This document shows, in pieces, positions 44,995 through 56,874 of a stretch of 64,000 nucleotides of DNA (the first letter of the stretch is position 1; each line of letters opens with the position of its first letter). The notes under the pieces were generated by a model. That model was not told where the DNA came from, made no database searches, and worked only from the letters and a program-made list of their open reading frames with translations. Source of the stretch: Isoetes taiwanensis (lineage: Eukaryota; Streptophyta; Lycopodiopsida; Isoetales; Isoetaceae); the NCBI GenBank assembly GCA_021234155.1, contig JAJEKV010000017.1, positions 5,325,388 through 5,389,387 of the forward strand, read 5' to 3'. A program made the translations under genes and the position numbers.

Positions 44995-46802
44995 TCTTAT
45001 ATTATAAAGTTTTAGTGTATGTCTTGCATCAAACCCTAATTTAGATAGTTGAGATTGTCTGATTGCATTCAAAGGCCGAGATTTATCGCACAACTTCCCA
45101 CCACCGTGATTGGCCATGCTCTGATCTCTTAAGAGGAAAGGGAAAATGACAGAGAAAAGGGCAAAGTGAGAGGCAAAAAGGCACGGGTAAAAGGGAAAGA
45201 CGGAGAAGGGAAAAGGAAAGGGAAAAGAGCACGAAAAAGGGAAAGAAAAAGAAAGGGAGAAAAAGGAAGGAAAAAAGGACACTATGAAAAGGAGAAGGGG
45301 GAAAGGGTGAGGACATAATAAGGGAAAAGAAAAGGGGAAGGGAGGAAAAAAGGAAGAAAAAATAGGGCAACGAAAAAAAAAAGGTGAAGACAGAAAAGGG
45401 TGACCGGAAGGGAAAAAGGGGAAGATAAGAATGATGGAGAGAAGGAAAAAGGGCATGGAAAACTAGAAAGGGAAGGAAAAAAGAAAAAGGAGGCGAAAAA
45501 GGGAAAATGGCATGAGGAAAAGGGAGAGGGAAATGAGAGAGGATGAAGAAAGTGGCACGAGAAGAGGAAAAGGGTGAGGAAAGGAAAAAAAGAAAGGGAA
45601 AAAGAGATGGAAAAAGGGAAAAGGGAAAAGCGAAAAGCAAAAAGAGAACAGAAAACATGGAATAGGAAAAGAGGAAAAGGGAAAAGGGGAAGAGGGTGGG
45701 AAAAGGAGGAAAAAGGGCATGTGAAAAAGGGGAAAAAATGGAATGGAAAAAGGGTGGGAAAATGGAAAGGAAAAGAGAGAAGGAAAAAAAAAGAGTGGAA
45801 AGGAAAGAGGAAAAGTGCATGGAAAAAGAGAAAAAGATGAAAAAAAGAAGGAAAAAGGAAAAAGGAAATGGGAGGCGAAAAGGGAAAGGGGAAAGAAAAA
45901 AGAACACGAGGAATAAGGAGGGAAAATGGAAAAGAAGAAGGGAAAAAGGGCACGGAAAAAACTGGAAGAGGGAAAGGGTGAGGAAAGGGTAAAAATAAAG
46001 GGAAAAAGAGCATGGGGAAAGGGAAAAGAAAACGAAAAAAGGGGAATAGGGACGGGGAAGAGGGGAAGAGGGTAGGGAAAGGCGGAAGAAAAGGCAAGTA
46101 AAAAAAAAGTGGAAAAAAAGGAATGGAAAAATACATGAAAAGGGAAAAGGAAAAAGGAAAGGGAAAGGGAAAGGGAAAGGGAAAGAGAAAAGAGAAAAGG
46201 AAGGGGGAAGGAAAGAGGAAAAGGGCACGGGAAAAAGGGAAAGGGTGGGGAAATGATGAAAAAAGAAGGAAAGGGAAAAAAAAGAAAAAAGGAGGAGAAA
46301 GAAGGAAGATGAAAAAAAAAAGAGACATGAGATAAAGAAGAAAAAGGGTGAGGAGAGGAAGAAAAACATAAAAAAAAGGTGGGGAAAAGCAAAAGGAATG
46401 GAAAAAGGAAAGGGAAAAAAGAGCATGAGAAAAATGGGAAGGGTGGAGAAAGGTGAAAAGGGAAGGAAAAAAGCCGTCAAAAAAAGGGAAAGGGAAAGGG
46501 AAAAATGAGAAGGAGAAAAGGAAAGAAAAGAGGAGGGAGAAGAGGGTAAGAAAGAAAAGAAAAAAAAAAGAGAGAAGGAGAAAAGTAAATGTGCAGGGAA
46601 AATAAGAAAAGGGAAAAAAGAAAGTGCGTAAGAAAATGAGAAAAAAAGGATATACAGGATAGAGCAAAGGGAAGGTTATCAAATGCACAAAAACCTCTTA
46701 TAGCTTAGATATGATGGACTTGGTTAATGAGTCTGAGCTGAATAGGTTTCCATCCACAAATATTCCCAACATTTGCCCAGCAACGCTGGGCACCATTACT
46801 AG
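44995..46802 (+). mobile_element. Purine-rich Helitron, first of a head-to-tail pair
   Basis: 5' TCTTATATTATAAAGTTTTA at 44995 follows A44994. The 3' hairpin GCCCAGC-AAC-GCTGGGC, then ACCATTA and CTAG, ends at 46802. The interior is about 1.5 kb of polypurine (GGGAAA variants), preceded by a short unique block with ccctaatttagatagttgag. It differs from the 23462 family in the 5' subterminal motif (tgtatgtcttgcatc rather than gcgtaagtatgtcatg) but shares the 3' end and layout. No protein-coding content. Confidence 0.9.
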
Positions 46803-48626
46803 TCTTATATTATAAAGTTTTAGCGTATGTCTTGCATCAAACCCTAATTTAGATAGTTGAGATCGTCTGATTGCATTCAAAGACCGAGATTTATCGCACA
46901 ACTTCCCACCACCGTGATTGGCCATGCTCTGATCTCTTAAGAGGAAAGGGAAAATGGCAGAGAAAAGGGCAAAGTGAGAGGCAAAAAGGCACGGGTAAAA
47001 GGGAAAGACGGAGAAGGGAAAAGGAAAGGGAAAAGAGCACGAAAAAGGGAAAGAAAAAGAAAGGGAGAAAAAGGAAGGAAAAAAGGACACTATGAAAAGG
47101 AGAAGGGGGAAAGGGTGAGGACATAATAAGGGAAAAGAAAAGGGGAAGGGAGGAAAAGGAAGAAAAATAGGGCAATGGGAAAAAAGGTGAAGACGGAAAG
47201 GGTGACGGAAGGGAAAAAGGGGAAGATAAGAATGATGGAGAGAAGGAAAAAAGGGCATGGAAAAATAGAAAGGGAAGGAAAAAGGAAAAAGGAGGCGAAA
47301 AAGGGAAAAGGGCATGAGGAAAAGGGAGAGGGAAATGAGAGAGAAAGGAGAAAGTGGCACGAGAAGAGGAAAAGGGTGAGGAAAGGAAAAAAAGAAAGGG
47401 AAAAAGAGATGGAAGGGAAAAGCGAAAAGCAAAAAGAGAACATAAAACATGGAATAGGAAAAGAGGAAAAGGGGAAGAGGGTGGGAAAAGGAGGAAAAAG
47501 GGCATGTGAAAAAGGTGGGAAAAATGGAATGGAAAAAGGGTGGGAAAATGGAAAGGAAAAGAGAGAAGGAAAAAAAAGAGTGGAAAGGAAAGAGGAAAAG
47601 AGCATGGAAAAAGAGAAAAGGATGAAAAAAGGAAGGAAAAAGGAAAAAGGAAATGGAGGCGAAAAAGGAAAGGGGAAAAAAAAAGAACACGAGGAATAAG
47701 GAGGGAAAATGGAAAAAGAGGAAGGAAAAGGGCACGGAAAAAAACTGGAAGAGGTAAAGGGTGAGGAAAGGGTAAAAATAAAGGGAAAAAGAGCATGGGG
47801 AAAGGGAAAAGAAAAAGAAAAAAGGGGAATAGGGACGAGGAAGAGGAGAAGAGGGTAGGGAAGGAATGGAAAAATACATGGGAAAAAGGGAAAAAGAAAA
47901 AGGAAAGGAAAGGGAAAGGGAAAGGGAAAGGGAAAGGGAAAGGGAAAGAGAAAAGGGAGGGGGGAAGGAAAGAGGAAAAGGGCACGGGAAAAAGGGAAAG
48001 GGTGGGGAAATGATGAAAAAAGAAGGAAAGGGAAAAAGAAAAAGGGAGGCGGAAAGGGGGGAGAAGGAACAAAAGCATGAGAAAAAAGGAAGAAGAAAAT
48101 GGGAAAAAAGAGACATGAGATAAAGAAGAAGAGGGTGAGGAGAGAAAGAAAAACATAAAAAAAGGTGGGGAAAAGGGAATGCAAAAAGGGCATGGAAAAG
48201 GGAAGGGAAAAGAGAAAAGCAAAAGGAATGGAAAAAGGAAAGGGAAAAAAGAGCATGAGAAAAATGGGAAGGGTGGAGAAAGGTGAAAAGGGAAGGAAAA
48301 AAGCCGTCAAAAAAAGGGAAAGGGAAAGGGAAAAATGAGAAGGAGAAAAGGAAAGAAAAGAGGAGGGAGAAGAGGGTAAAAAAGAAAAGAAAAAAAAAGA
48401 GAGAGAAGGAGAAAAGTAAATGTGCAGGGAAAATAAGAAAAGGAAAAAAAGAAAGTGTGTAAGAAAATGAGAAAAAAAAGATATGCAGGATAGAGCAAAG
48501 GGAAGGTTATCAAATGCACAAAAACCTCTTATAGCCGATGGACTTGGTTAATGAGTCTGAGCTGAATAGGTTTCCATCCACAAATGTTCCCAACATTTGC
48601 CCAGCAACGCTGGGCACCATTACTAG
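46803..48626 (+). mobile_element. Purine-rich Helitron, second of a head-to-tail pair
   Basis: Starts TCTTATATTATAAAGTTTTA at 46803, directly after the CTAG of the first copy, and ends with the same hairpin and ACCATTACTAG at 48626 before T48627. The two copies are nearly identical over long stretches, differing mainly by small indels in the purine tract and by deletion of about 90 bp near 47865. It also has an insertion of about 60 bp near 48060-48110. Confidence 0.9.
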
Positions 48627-49696
48627 TGTGCACATTAATAATATATGAACACTCCTAGCAAGTTGCCCCTAGGGCTACTTTACCCGCTATCCGTTACGCA
48701 TACACGTCGGTGAGTGGCGTGCGTATGGAGGCGGCAAGATAATCGTCGCCGGGACCCCGATAATCTTTGGCCGAACGTCACATTCTCCCCACCTTGAAAT
48801 GATGCTGTCCGCAGCATCGTGGGTCTCCCCACCTTGGGATCTTCCTAATCTGCAATCTGCAATCAACGTGATGCATACAATATAATAGTTATACATTTAC
48901 CAGGATTACCCTAAGGTAATATTTTTAAAACATTATCACTTCATCATACTATGGAATACTTAACAATTCACAACATCATTAAACAAGGTATCCACTATCT
49001 TAAGTTAGACAAAATTTCAACATTTCATATCTATAATTATTGTCCGAGGTACTCTTCATTCCTTGCAACACATTCCAACAAAACTTGTGTTGCAAGTCTT
49101 CGTAGCTCGACCTCCTTGCCCTCCGGAGCGCTCTACTGGCCTGCAGGTCGACACTACGTTAGTACCGTTTTAATTACTTAATAAATTTTGGTTATATGGT
49201 GACCACCCCACCTATCTACATGAATGCATGGCTAATCTCCCGGCGTAGGAAGAGGATGAATCTTCCATAATGGCCGTGGAGACAGCGCCTATATGCCTAT
49301 ATGCCGCTCATGCCTACACCTCTAGTTGCCCAGCGTGGAGGATATCCTTCTCGCGTGGGGGGCATGAAGGATGGATTCCTCCTATCAAAGCATATATGGG
49401 GCTAAAGGTGCTTTCCCTATCAATGCATTCCTTAATGACCTCCTTTCTCGAGGTCGCCTACTACTTAGGGAGCAGTAGACTTTCTAATCTACCTTCCACT
49501 CGCTTAATCGGAACGCCGGTCATGCCTACATTGACATTACACCACGCCCTAGAGATCACCGTAGTGGTCTCATCGCGGGTAATAACGATGCGACCCATAC
49601 CAAGCATAGGTTGCATGCGTGGATTAATCTATACAAGAATTAACCTACACAAATCGACATGCCTGAGCCGATTTCTTCGGAGATGACCTTGCCGTC
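48627..49696 (-). other. Downstream part of the gypsy element, LTR-like
   Basis: Lies between the pol stop (49697) and the Helitron pair. It has two purine runs on the minus strand (ccaaggtggggag at about 48826-48838 and aaggtggggagaa at about 48784-48796). The second precedes TGTGACGTTCGG, a plausible polypurine tract and LTR start. No gene recognised; open frames on the plus strand look spurious. Confidence 0.45.
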
Positions 49697-50099
49697 TCAT
49701 TGCTCCATAAACTGTGGGTACTGCTTTACTAAATCCTTCTTAAGTACCCACGTCGCGTCTTCCACTGGCAAGTGCTTCCATTTGACCAAGTATTGGAGGA
49801 ACTCCGACCTCCTTGTCTTCTTGAAAGCTTTATCAAGAATCATTTTCGAGCTATTTCCACCGCTCCTCCGTCATTTCCAACAACGTTGGAGTGTCCAAGA
49901 CTTCGTCTGGATTTGGAGTATGCTTCTTCAACAAACTCACGTGGAAGACCTTATGAATCTTTAGGTGTGCTGGCAAATCCAACTTGTAGGATTGGTTACC
50001 TACTCTCTTGATTATTCCGGAAGGGTCCAGCCCACCTTTGAGCAAGCTTCTTGCAATTGCCAATCGAGCTTCTTTTGCTTCACCTTTATCTTGAGCCAT
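49697..50099 (-). pseudogene. Integrase C-terminus and chromodomain (gypsy)
   Basis: 50099-49851 carries the late-pol motif KLDLPAHLKIHKVFHVSLLK. In another frame (about 49840-49697), SEFLQYLVKWKHLPVEDATW is a chromodomain signature, followed by stop TGA at 49699-49697. Chromodomains steer chromovirus integration to heterochromatin marks, which suits this repeat-rich region. Confidence 0.85.
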
Positions 50100-50280
50100 A
50101 CATCATCTCCAACTTTGAACTCTCTCGATCAGACGATGCTTGTCGGCCGATGCTCTTCCGACGACTTCTTGCCGCTAGAGATAACCTCGAACTTCTTCCA
50201 CGAAGTCAGCCATGATATCGGCCAACATCTGCTGCGAAACTTCTACTTTTGACACGGGGGTTGTGCCAAAGTGTGCGGAG

Positions 50281-50922
50281 TTAGCACCGATAGCCATAAT
50301 TGATCATAAATGGCGACATTTGGGACGATTCACGCTTGGTGCTATTGTATGCAAACTCCACCAAGTGAATAAATTCTTCCCACATGCTTTGCTTATTCCG
50401 CACATAAGCCAGAGCATGTCTTCTAAGATCCTGTTGGTCCGCTCCGATGCCGCCATCCGTTCGAGGATGATCGCCCGTGCTCATGGATAGCTTGGTGCGA
50501 ATCGTCATAAAGAGGTCTTGCCAAAAGGCACTCATGAACTGGATCCACATGCGGAGATAATCTCCCTTGGCATGCCATGAAGCCCGAAGATCTCTTTGGT
50601 GAAGAGCTTTGTCCGTATCCATAGCCGTATCGTGGTCCCCGCAAGGCATAAAATGTGCCATCTTCGACAACTTGTCGACCACTACCATCAAGGCCTCCTT
50701 GCTCTCGTTTGTTCTTGGGAGTCCTGTGATGAAGTCCATGCTGATTACCTCCCACTTAGCGTTTGGCACCGCTAATGGCTCTAACGCCCTCGAATTGCTG
50801 CCCTCTCTTCGCCGTCGGGCAGGCATAGCCGACATTCCTTGATGTGGCGAAGCTATTTGCTTCTTCATTCCTGGCCAATAATATTTCTTTGCACTTTGAA
50901 ATATGTTTTCATGAATCCGCAT
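50281..50922 (-). pseudogene. Integrase fragment (gypsy)
   Basis: Contains SAKKYYWPGMKKQI from the zinc-binding part and WEVISMDFITGLPRTNESK with the first catalytic Asp. VVDKLSKMAHFMPC and later EFAYNSTKRESSQMSPF are typical of gypsy integrase. The middle is out of frame around 50500-50620, and the zinc-binding cysteines are disturbed. Confidence 0.85.
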
Positions 50923-51209
50923 GGCCGGCTATTGGGCAACAAGCAGCGTGTCATGGAGGATCAACTTCCTTACACCGATGATCGGTGCACGCACAACTTG
51001 TTCTTATGGTATAACAGGTTGCCTTCCTTCTTATAATGCTTGAAGGCCTCCGCTCTTTATTATTTCTAGCCTCCTTAGAGAGGCTTGTCCGTTTCCCCGA
51101 AATCCACATCCGTTGGCAAGGACTCTTCAATCTTCTTACCAAAGTCGCCGAGAGGCGTCGAAATTGCATTGCAATGCACTCTAGTTGTCGGGGATGCCTT
51201 GGCGATCTG

Positions 51210-51467
51210 CTACCACATTGAGCTTCCCGGCTTGTAGACTATATCAAAGTCATATTCCTCGAGGAACTCCATCCATCTCCCACGCCTCATTGAGGTGTGG
51301 TTTGGAAGGATGAATACATATTGGAGGCTCGATGGTCGGTATCCAATTGGAACTTCCTTCCCAAAAGGTAGTGCCTCCAAATTCTTAATGCCCCGACAAC
51401 CGCAAGCAATTCGATCGATCGGGCGTTGGGTAGCGCCTCGGCGCCGTTCATTCATCTTCGGAATCAT
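51210..51467 (-). pseudogene. RNase H fragment (gypsy)
   Basis: Ends with RRGRWMEFLEEYDFDIVYKP, a standard gypsy RNase H C-terminal motif. Upstream residues are disordered. Confidence 0.75.
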
Positions 51468-51647
51468 ACGCTACCACCCGCTCTTCTTGCATAAGCACCT
51501 TTTGTAGCTATCTTACTCGTGATCTGTTGCTTACAAGCTTATCTTTCTCCGGGTCCGGCAAGGTCAAGGCAGTAATGTCGTCCGAGGCTTCTTTCAACAA
51601 TTCAAACCCCTTTTGGGCTTTCTTGTGCCAATGCTCTACCCAATCTT

Positions 51648-52522
51648 TCACCTTCTACGCCCTTTGTCGTCGATTACGAATCGGGCTGCTATCTTAGCAA
51701 AGTTCTTCACGAACTTCCCGTGAGTACCTAGACCGAGAAAACTTCGACCTCGTGCACATTCTTGGAAGGCCTTTGAATCAATTGCTTCAATCTTGGCGAG
51801 GTCCGTCGAGATGCCTTCTGCCGAGATCACGTGACCAAGGTATTCCACCTTCTCTCAAGGCGAAGTGGCGCCGACAACTTGGCCTGGCGGGTGCCTCTTC
51901 AACTTCTCTAGCACCCTTCTCAAGCCAGAAACGTGCTCTTCAAGGGATCTGCTATACACCAAAATGTCATCAAAGAAAACAATCACAAAGGTGTCGGGGA
52001 ACTCGAAGATATCGTTCATGAGCCCTCATGAACGCGTTGGGGCATTTGATAAGCGAAAGGCATCACCGGAACTCATAATGCCCATACCGCGGCCTCCGGC
52101 GGTCTTGTGGATATCCTCCTCCTTTATCCGTATCCGATGATAACGACCTTAAGTCGATTTTGAGAAGATCTTTGCTCCTTCGATATCTGATCCATCAAGT
52201 CGTCTGATCTTGGAAGCGCATACTTGTTCTTAATGGTGTGCTTATTCAACCGCCTATAGTCTATGCACATCCTCAAAGATCCATCCTTCTTCTTGACAAA
52301 AAGAATGGGCGCCCAAACGGCGAGACACTAGGTCTAATGAAACCTAGGTCGAGCAGCTCCCGCGAATCGCTTCTTTAGCTCCGGCAACTCCTGCGTTGTC
52401 ATTCTATATGGAGCCTTGCTTGTTGGCTTTGTTCCTGTTCGAAGTGCTATCTCGCACTCGACTTCTATAAGGAGGGAGCTGCTTGATCTCATCCGAAAGA
52501 GATCGTGGAACTCCGTGATCAA
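51648..52522 (-). pseudogene. Reverse transcriptase fragments (gypsy)
   Basis: 52522-52334 holds the RT entry segment (MITEFHDLF, KAPYRMTTQELPELKKR). The catalytic FFDD box is encoded at 51977-51966, within [12 protein letters not shown]. 51848-51648 holds the YLGHVISAEGIS motif of the RT thumb. These lie in different frames. Confidence 0.85.
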
Positions 52523-52818
52523 CTTAGCTATTTGCCCTAAGCAACTTGGTCGAGCATCTTGTCTTCTTTGCTTCCTTTCAATTCCGGTTCACTAATCTCA
52601 AGCTTGAAGATGTATGCTACTTGCTCACTCTTGATGCACTTGAACAGTAGTTTAGAAGACATGCACCGCATGATGGGAACAACTTCTTTTTGTTATCTCA
52701 ATGATCTTGCCGTCGGGTGTTGGGAAGGTCACCTTCCGCTTCCACAATCAATAATGGCCCTCGCTGGTCCAAGGTACTCCATACCTATTATCAAGTCAGA
52801 TTTGCCAATGCCCATTAC

Positions 52819-53184
52819 TTACGCCCCCATATCGGATCTTAATCCCCGCAAGTCGATGTCAAAGTTGATTCTTTTACCGCCAGTCCGCTTCATCGCTCCA
52901 CTTGCTAAGACAACGGGCCTTGGCTTTGACTTTAATGGTTTCAACTTCAACATTTGAACCATTCTGGGAGATGCAAAGTTATGGCTACTTCCCGAATCTA
53001 TCAGGACTATAAATGACTTGGCCTTGGCCTTTTCCACTGTGGAAATTACTTTATACTGGCTCTCTGCTTGCTCTGTATCTATTGCGGCAAAGATATGACA
53101 CTCACCCTGAATGTAGTCGCGGGCCTCGCCTGCCGCCGTCACCAAAAGTGTCCCAATCTCCCAACTTCTGCTAAGGCGCTGCAC
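52819..53184 (-). pseudogene. Aspartic protease segment (gypsy)
   Basis: SFIVLIDSGSSHNFASPRMV carries the catalytic DSG in the usual gypsy context (DSGSSHNF). One of the longer clean frames of the element. Confidence 0.85.
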
Positions 53185-53445
53185 TCATGACATATGGGCG
53201 CTTTGTCGTCCTATGGCCCGGCTGGAAACACCGAAGCAAAAGCTGCTTTTCTATGCACTCGCTCTCTTTTCCTTGGGCATATTCGCGAAAGGATCGACCG
53301 CTTTGGAGTAGTTTGCCCCTTCTCGTTTGTCTTTGAAAGATACCGCTTCTTCTCTTCGCCGCTTCCCTTGATTGCCACTATATGGGGCTCTAGCTTCGTC
53401 CTGGGCTGGCTGTCCTCGGGTTGAAACTTTCTTTTTGCCTTTATC

Positions 53446-54296
53446 TTAGTAATACTGCCGCCACGCCCCGCTATTCTCGAGGTCCCTGTTTCCTTGCAAA
53501 CTTATTGCCTTGGACTCCGCTTCGACATCGTTTTCTCGGGGTTTATTGCCCTTACAAGCTTCGGCGGATCTCCTCATTCGGACCTTCAATGTAGCTTTCC
53601 CTGCGTGCTTCTCACCTAACTTTGGCACATGACCTTAGCCTCATAAATTCCTCCGTGTATTTACAGTCTTGATTTGTTGCCTTGCCGCAACTGTAGAACC
53701 GGCCTTTGCATCAAGGCCGGACTTGTGCTCTCTTGGGACGTAATGGGCTTTGAAGGCTTTAGCAAACTTCTTGAACACGCAAGCATCCCCGCTTTAAGCC
53801 ATGAGCCTTGGCATAGCCCTTCCACCAAATGCGTCTTTGCTCCCTTCGGGTTATTTGTTGCTACCGCCTTTATCCTTATCCTTCATACCATAGGCATTGC
53901 AGATTCGCTCATCTCGTCAAGCCAAGCTCGCCTCCATGCGACGACTGTTCGCCACCGAGAATTGCTCGAGCTTCCTGGCCTTCCAAACATTTCCCAATGC
54001 GAGTCTACTTTCTTTCGGTAGTGGGAGGTTCTTGTGTCCCTTTTTGTCGTCCGAATTGGTTCCTCCGCCTTTTCGCCCGCTTCTCGGACTTGGTTCGCCC
54101 TTCTTCTTCCTCGAGAATGGTCCGAATCCGAGCTTGGGTCGGAGGAGTCCGAGCTGGGGGACCTTCCTCTCTTTGCTCCTCTTCTTGTCTCTACCTGTTC
54201 TCCGAGGTGATGCTTGCGGCGGTTGGCGTTACCCACAGAACTGCTCCCAGCTTGTGCGGCTAGCAAAGCCTTTATCCGTTCGAGGTCCGTCCTCAT
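53446..54296 (-). pseudogene. gag-like segment (gypsy)
   Basis: Two open stretches (54296-53883 and 53628-53446) rich in Arg, Ser, Lys and Asp (RGRSPSSDSSDPSSDSDHSR), as in gag linkers. Assigned by position before the protease; I cannot show an intact zinc knuckle. Confidence 0.55.
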
Positions 54297-54300
54297 TTTG

Positions 54301-56158
54301 CGATATTTCTTCTTCTGGGGTCATTTGTCCAAATTCTTCAAGCAGGTTCCTTGCGGGCGCACTGGGCGGGGTCTGCATTCCTCTGTAAGTTCCCCTTGAG
54401 TTGTCGTTCTCCCAAGGCCAGGCCTAGTCGCATACACAAGTGGTTCATATCTACATGGTTAGTTTTTTCCTCGCTTTCTTGCATTACTTATGTTTGTTGG
54501 CATGGTTGGGGACACAAAATATATCAACAAAACATTTATAGTGCAAGAGAATATTATATTTATATTTTATATTACACTAATACAAGAAATTGCAACTACT
54601 TGCTAATCATTCCCTGTTGATGCGGTGAAGATGGATTATCCTCGGGAACTTTTTCACTTGGCTCGTTCCTAATCGAATGGCCCAAGTTCCTAAGCGACAT
54701 TGGCCGGAGATCCACCTTGCAATGCTCTAGCCAAATCTTCTATTCTCGCGGTGGGAGGTATAAGCTCATTGCCACACGACAGCCTTTGCCCTTTGTAAGG
54801 TATGGCGGTCGAAGACGCCGAGTGCTACTGCTCTCTTCACCGTGATTGCATACTCGGTGTTAAGGGGGTAACCGCCGCATGCCGGGCGAATCCCGAGAGT
54901 GCAATCAGCATTGATACTCCTTCCTCGCCTCACGGGGGTGAACTTGCGATGGATAACCGCTTATTCTTCCATCTATCGCAAAGTGGCGTGTAATACCGTA
55001 GTGACTGCCGTTGCGAGGCGGGTCCTCGCCACTCGGCAGATCCAAACCGGTGGTTCCGCTTCGAAATCATCAACCTCCACCGTGGTGAGCTCCCCAGTAG
55101 TCTCTCGACCGCCACTGAAGCCCCCCCGAGGTCGAATTCCACCCGTCCTATCCCGGGAGGTGTTATGACGAGCTTGCCGTTAGGATGTTTGAGGTCGCAT
55201 AGCCGGATCCCCATTTGTTCCCTGAAGAGCAAGGAACTCTTCCTCCATCGGTAGCTTGTTCTCGGCCTTGTCCGCCTCCATAATCGGGCTCCGATGTTGT
55301 TTGTAGGCTTGGATGCCGGAGGTAAACTCTCCGTGTAAGTGTCGGCTTCCCTTACTTGGGGGGAAGTCGGACTCTCCTGGACGATGAAGTCGCCCAAGTC
55401 CGCTCTTCTGAGTTGGTGCAAAGAACTCTTCAGTCGGTACTCCTTTCCCTCGCACTCCGAGGTTTTGAATGTCGCTTAGGAGCGTAAACTCCTCACCTTC
55501 CGACGATAATGGGAGCTAGGCTTGTGATGCCTAACTGAGGGGGTGGCGCTGACTGAGAGTCCACGGGCTTCTTTCAAGTCTTGCCACTCTCTGCTTCGCT
55601 TGTCGCCGCTCTTCCATTTGGGTCGAGCTCGACATAGTCTTCCTCTTCCTCGATTCTGTTCATCCGAAGTCTTCTTCCTTCCCTTCCCGCCCCGCTCATA
55701 CGTGTAAGGAGCCGTTGTTCCCGCTATGGCTAATGGGTCCACGCCCATGGGGAATGGAGGTTTTCCCCACGGTGTTCAAAGACGCGCGGTGTGAGAAAGA
55801 TTGCCGTGGCGCGGTTGAAAGAGAAGTACTTGGTCCCGCTGGATCGGGACCATTGGCTCAAAAGTGCGCTTTGTTTGTGAGGTATTTGGCGATGTTGGGA
55901 CATCGTCCAATGCCGCCGAGGGGGACCGTCTAGGAACAAAATATCCTACACAAGGGGAGTTGCACTAGCGCTGGTTCTACCCTAGCTTGGAACTCAATCA
56001 AGACTCTACTATAAGCCGGGTTGCGTGCAAAGGTTGCTTTGACGCCTACCTCTTTTCCCGAAGATCCGGAAGATTTGGTCGACGCCTACCTCAAGAAGAT
56101 GAGCGCATTTGTGGCCGTACTCATCTCTCGGAAATCAGAAGTTGCCATTGATTGATTG
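54301..56158 (-). pseudogene. Unrecognised coding unit upstream of gypsy gag
   Basis: A candidate start ATG at 56158-56156 (MATSDFREMSTATNALIF) lies 104 bp after a TATA box (56271-56262). Reading on, short open stretches in changing frames occur at 55939-55730, 55748-55476, 55455-55180 and 55421-54930 (contains GKLVITPPGIGRVEFDLGG). I recognise no domain. It may be the 5' part of the gypsy gag, or a separate gene sharing a promoter type with the H3-like gene. Confidence 0.4.
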
Positions 56159-56261
56159 CAGAAGAGGGTAACAAATGGTTGCAAGAGCGCCTCAGGGAGT
56201 TGGGAAATCGGCTAGAAGGGCAGGAGCAGATTTGTAGGGTGCTATCTGAGAAATGAGGGGT

Positions 56262-56271
56262 CTATTTATAG
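56262..56271 (-). promoter_or_regulatory. TATA box of the upstream unit
   Basis: CTATAAATAG on the minus strand, 104 bp before the candidate ATG. The surrounding block resembles that at 58235-58244. Confidence 0.6.
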
Positions 56272-56461
56272 AAAAAAGGGGAAACCCTAATTTTTGGATG
56301 ACTTGAAAATTTCCTAGGATTGGGTAATTCTAACTTATCTGAGGTCAAAATAGGAGTTTGAGGACTATATGAGATGCTTAAACAAGGCTAGGTTACCTAA
56401 AAGATGCTATGCAGTAGGTTGAAGGTGACTTTGACAAGTCCTGGTGAAGAAATGGTAAGAG

Positions 56462-56528
56462 GTCTCACAGCTTGCGCCTCGCTTCAAAACTAACTTTTTG
56501 TTTTGCGACCAGGCGCGAGCTGTGAGAC
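56462..56528. repeat. 67-nt hairpin, copy 1
   Basis: Arms GTCTCACAGCTTGCGCCT and AGGCGCGAGCTGTGAGAC pair over 18 bp with one mismatch or wobble. Inner GTTTTG/CAAAAC-type pairing can extend it. Tandem partner of the copy 199 bp away. Confidence 0.9.
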
Positions 56529-56660
56529 ATCAGTCTCATTTCGATCAAAGGTGTCCAATTTGGGTAAACTAATGGTGTAAGGTTGATGGGCTCATCAAAT
56601 TAGGCAGAATCGACCCCTTATTTGGTCAATTTGGAGCTGTTTTGGCCAAGTTTGGGCGAG

Positions 56661-56727
56661 GTCTCACAGCTTGCGCCTCGCTTCAATACTAACTTTTTGT
56701 TTTGCGACCAGGCGCGAGCTGTGAGAC
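56661..56727. repeat. 67-nt hairpin, copy 2
   Basis: Same arms as copy 1; the loop differs at one base (caatact versus caaaact). About 150 bp past the end of the H3-like gene. Confidence 0.9.
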
Positions 56728-56874
56728 ATCATGTCTCTCGGCTTGCAAATGTCCTATTTCACTGAAATAAAAGCTAAAACTTATTAATTTGCTCTAATTA
56801 ACCAAGTTTATGTCATCAAGGTACACAAAATTGCTCTATATTACAAAATTTTTAATTATTTACAACAAAAGTTT
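56728..56874 (-). other. 3' region of the H3-like gene
   Basis: AT-rich, non-coding. ATTTAC/AATAAA-like signals are possible on the minus strand, but none is clear. Confidence 0.4.

Larger units (their letters stand above)
49697..54300 (-). mobile_element. Degenerate chromodomain Ty3/gypsy retrotransposon (coding region)
   Basis: Reading right to left on the minus strand are a basic, Arg/Ser-rich gag-like segment, aspartic protease, reverse transcriptase, RNase H, integrase and a C-terminal chromodomain. This order defines a Ty3/gypsy chromovirus. Each domain is recognisable but broken by frame changes every few hundred bases; many may be sequence errors (see findings). No 5' LTR or primer-binding site was identified upstream of 54300. 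Confidence 0.85.

Noticed and set aside
45083-48310. Long open frames (over 400 codons) antisense to the purine-rich Helitrons
   Set aside because: Same cause: stop codons are nearly impossible in the pyrimidine strand. The Lys/Glu/Arg-rich frames on the other strand are equally spurious.
49270-49686. 138-codon plus-strand frame
   Set aside because: Lies opposite the retroelement strand, has no motif, and the region is error-prone; probably non-coding LTR-side sequence.
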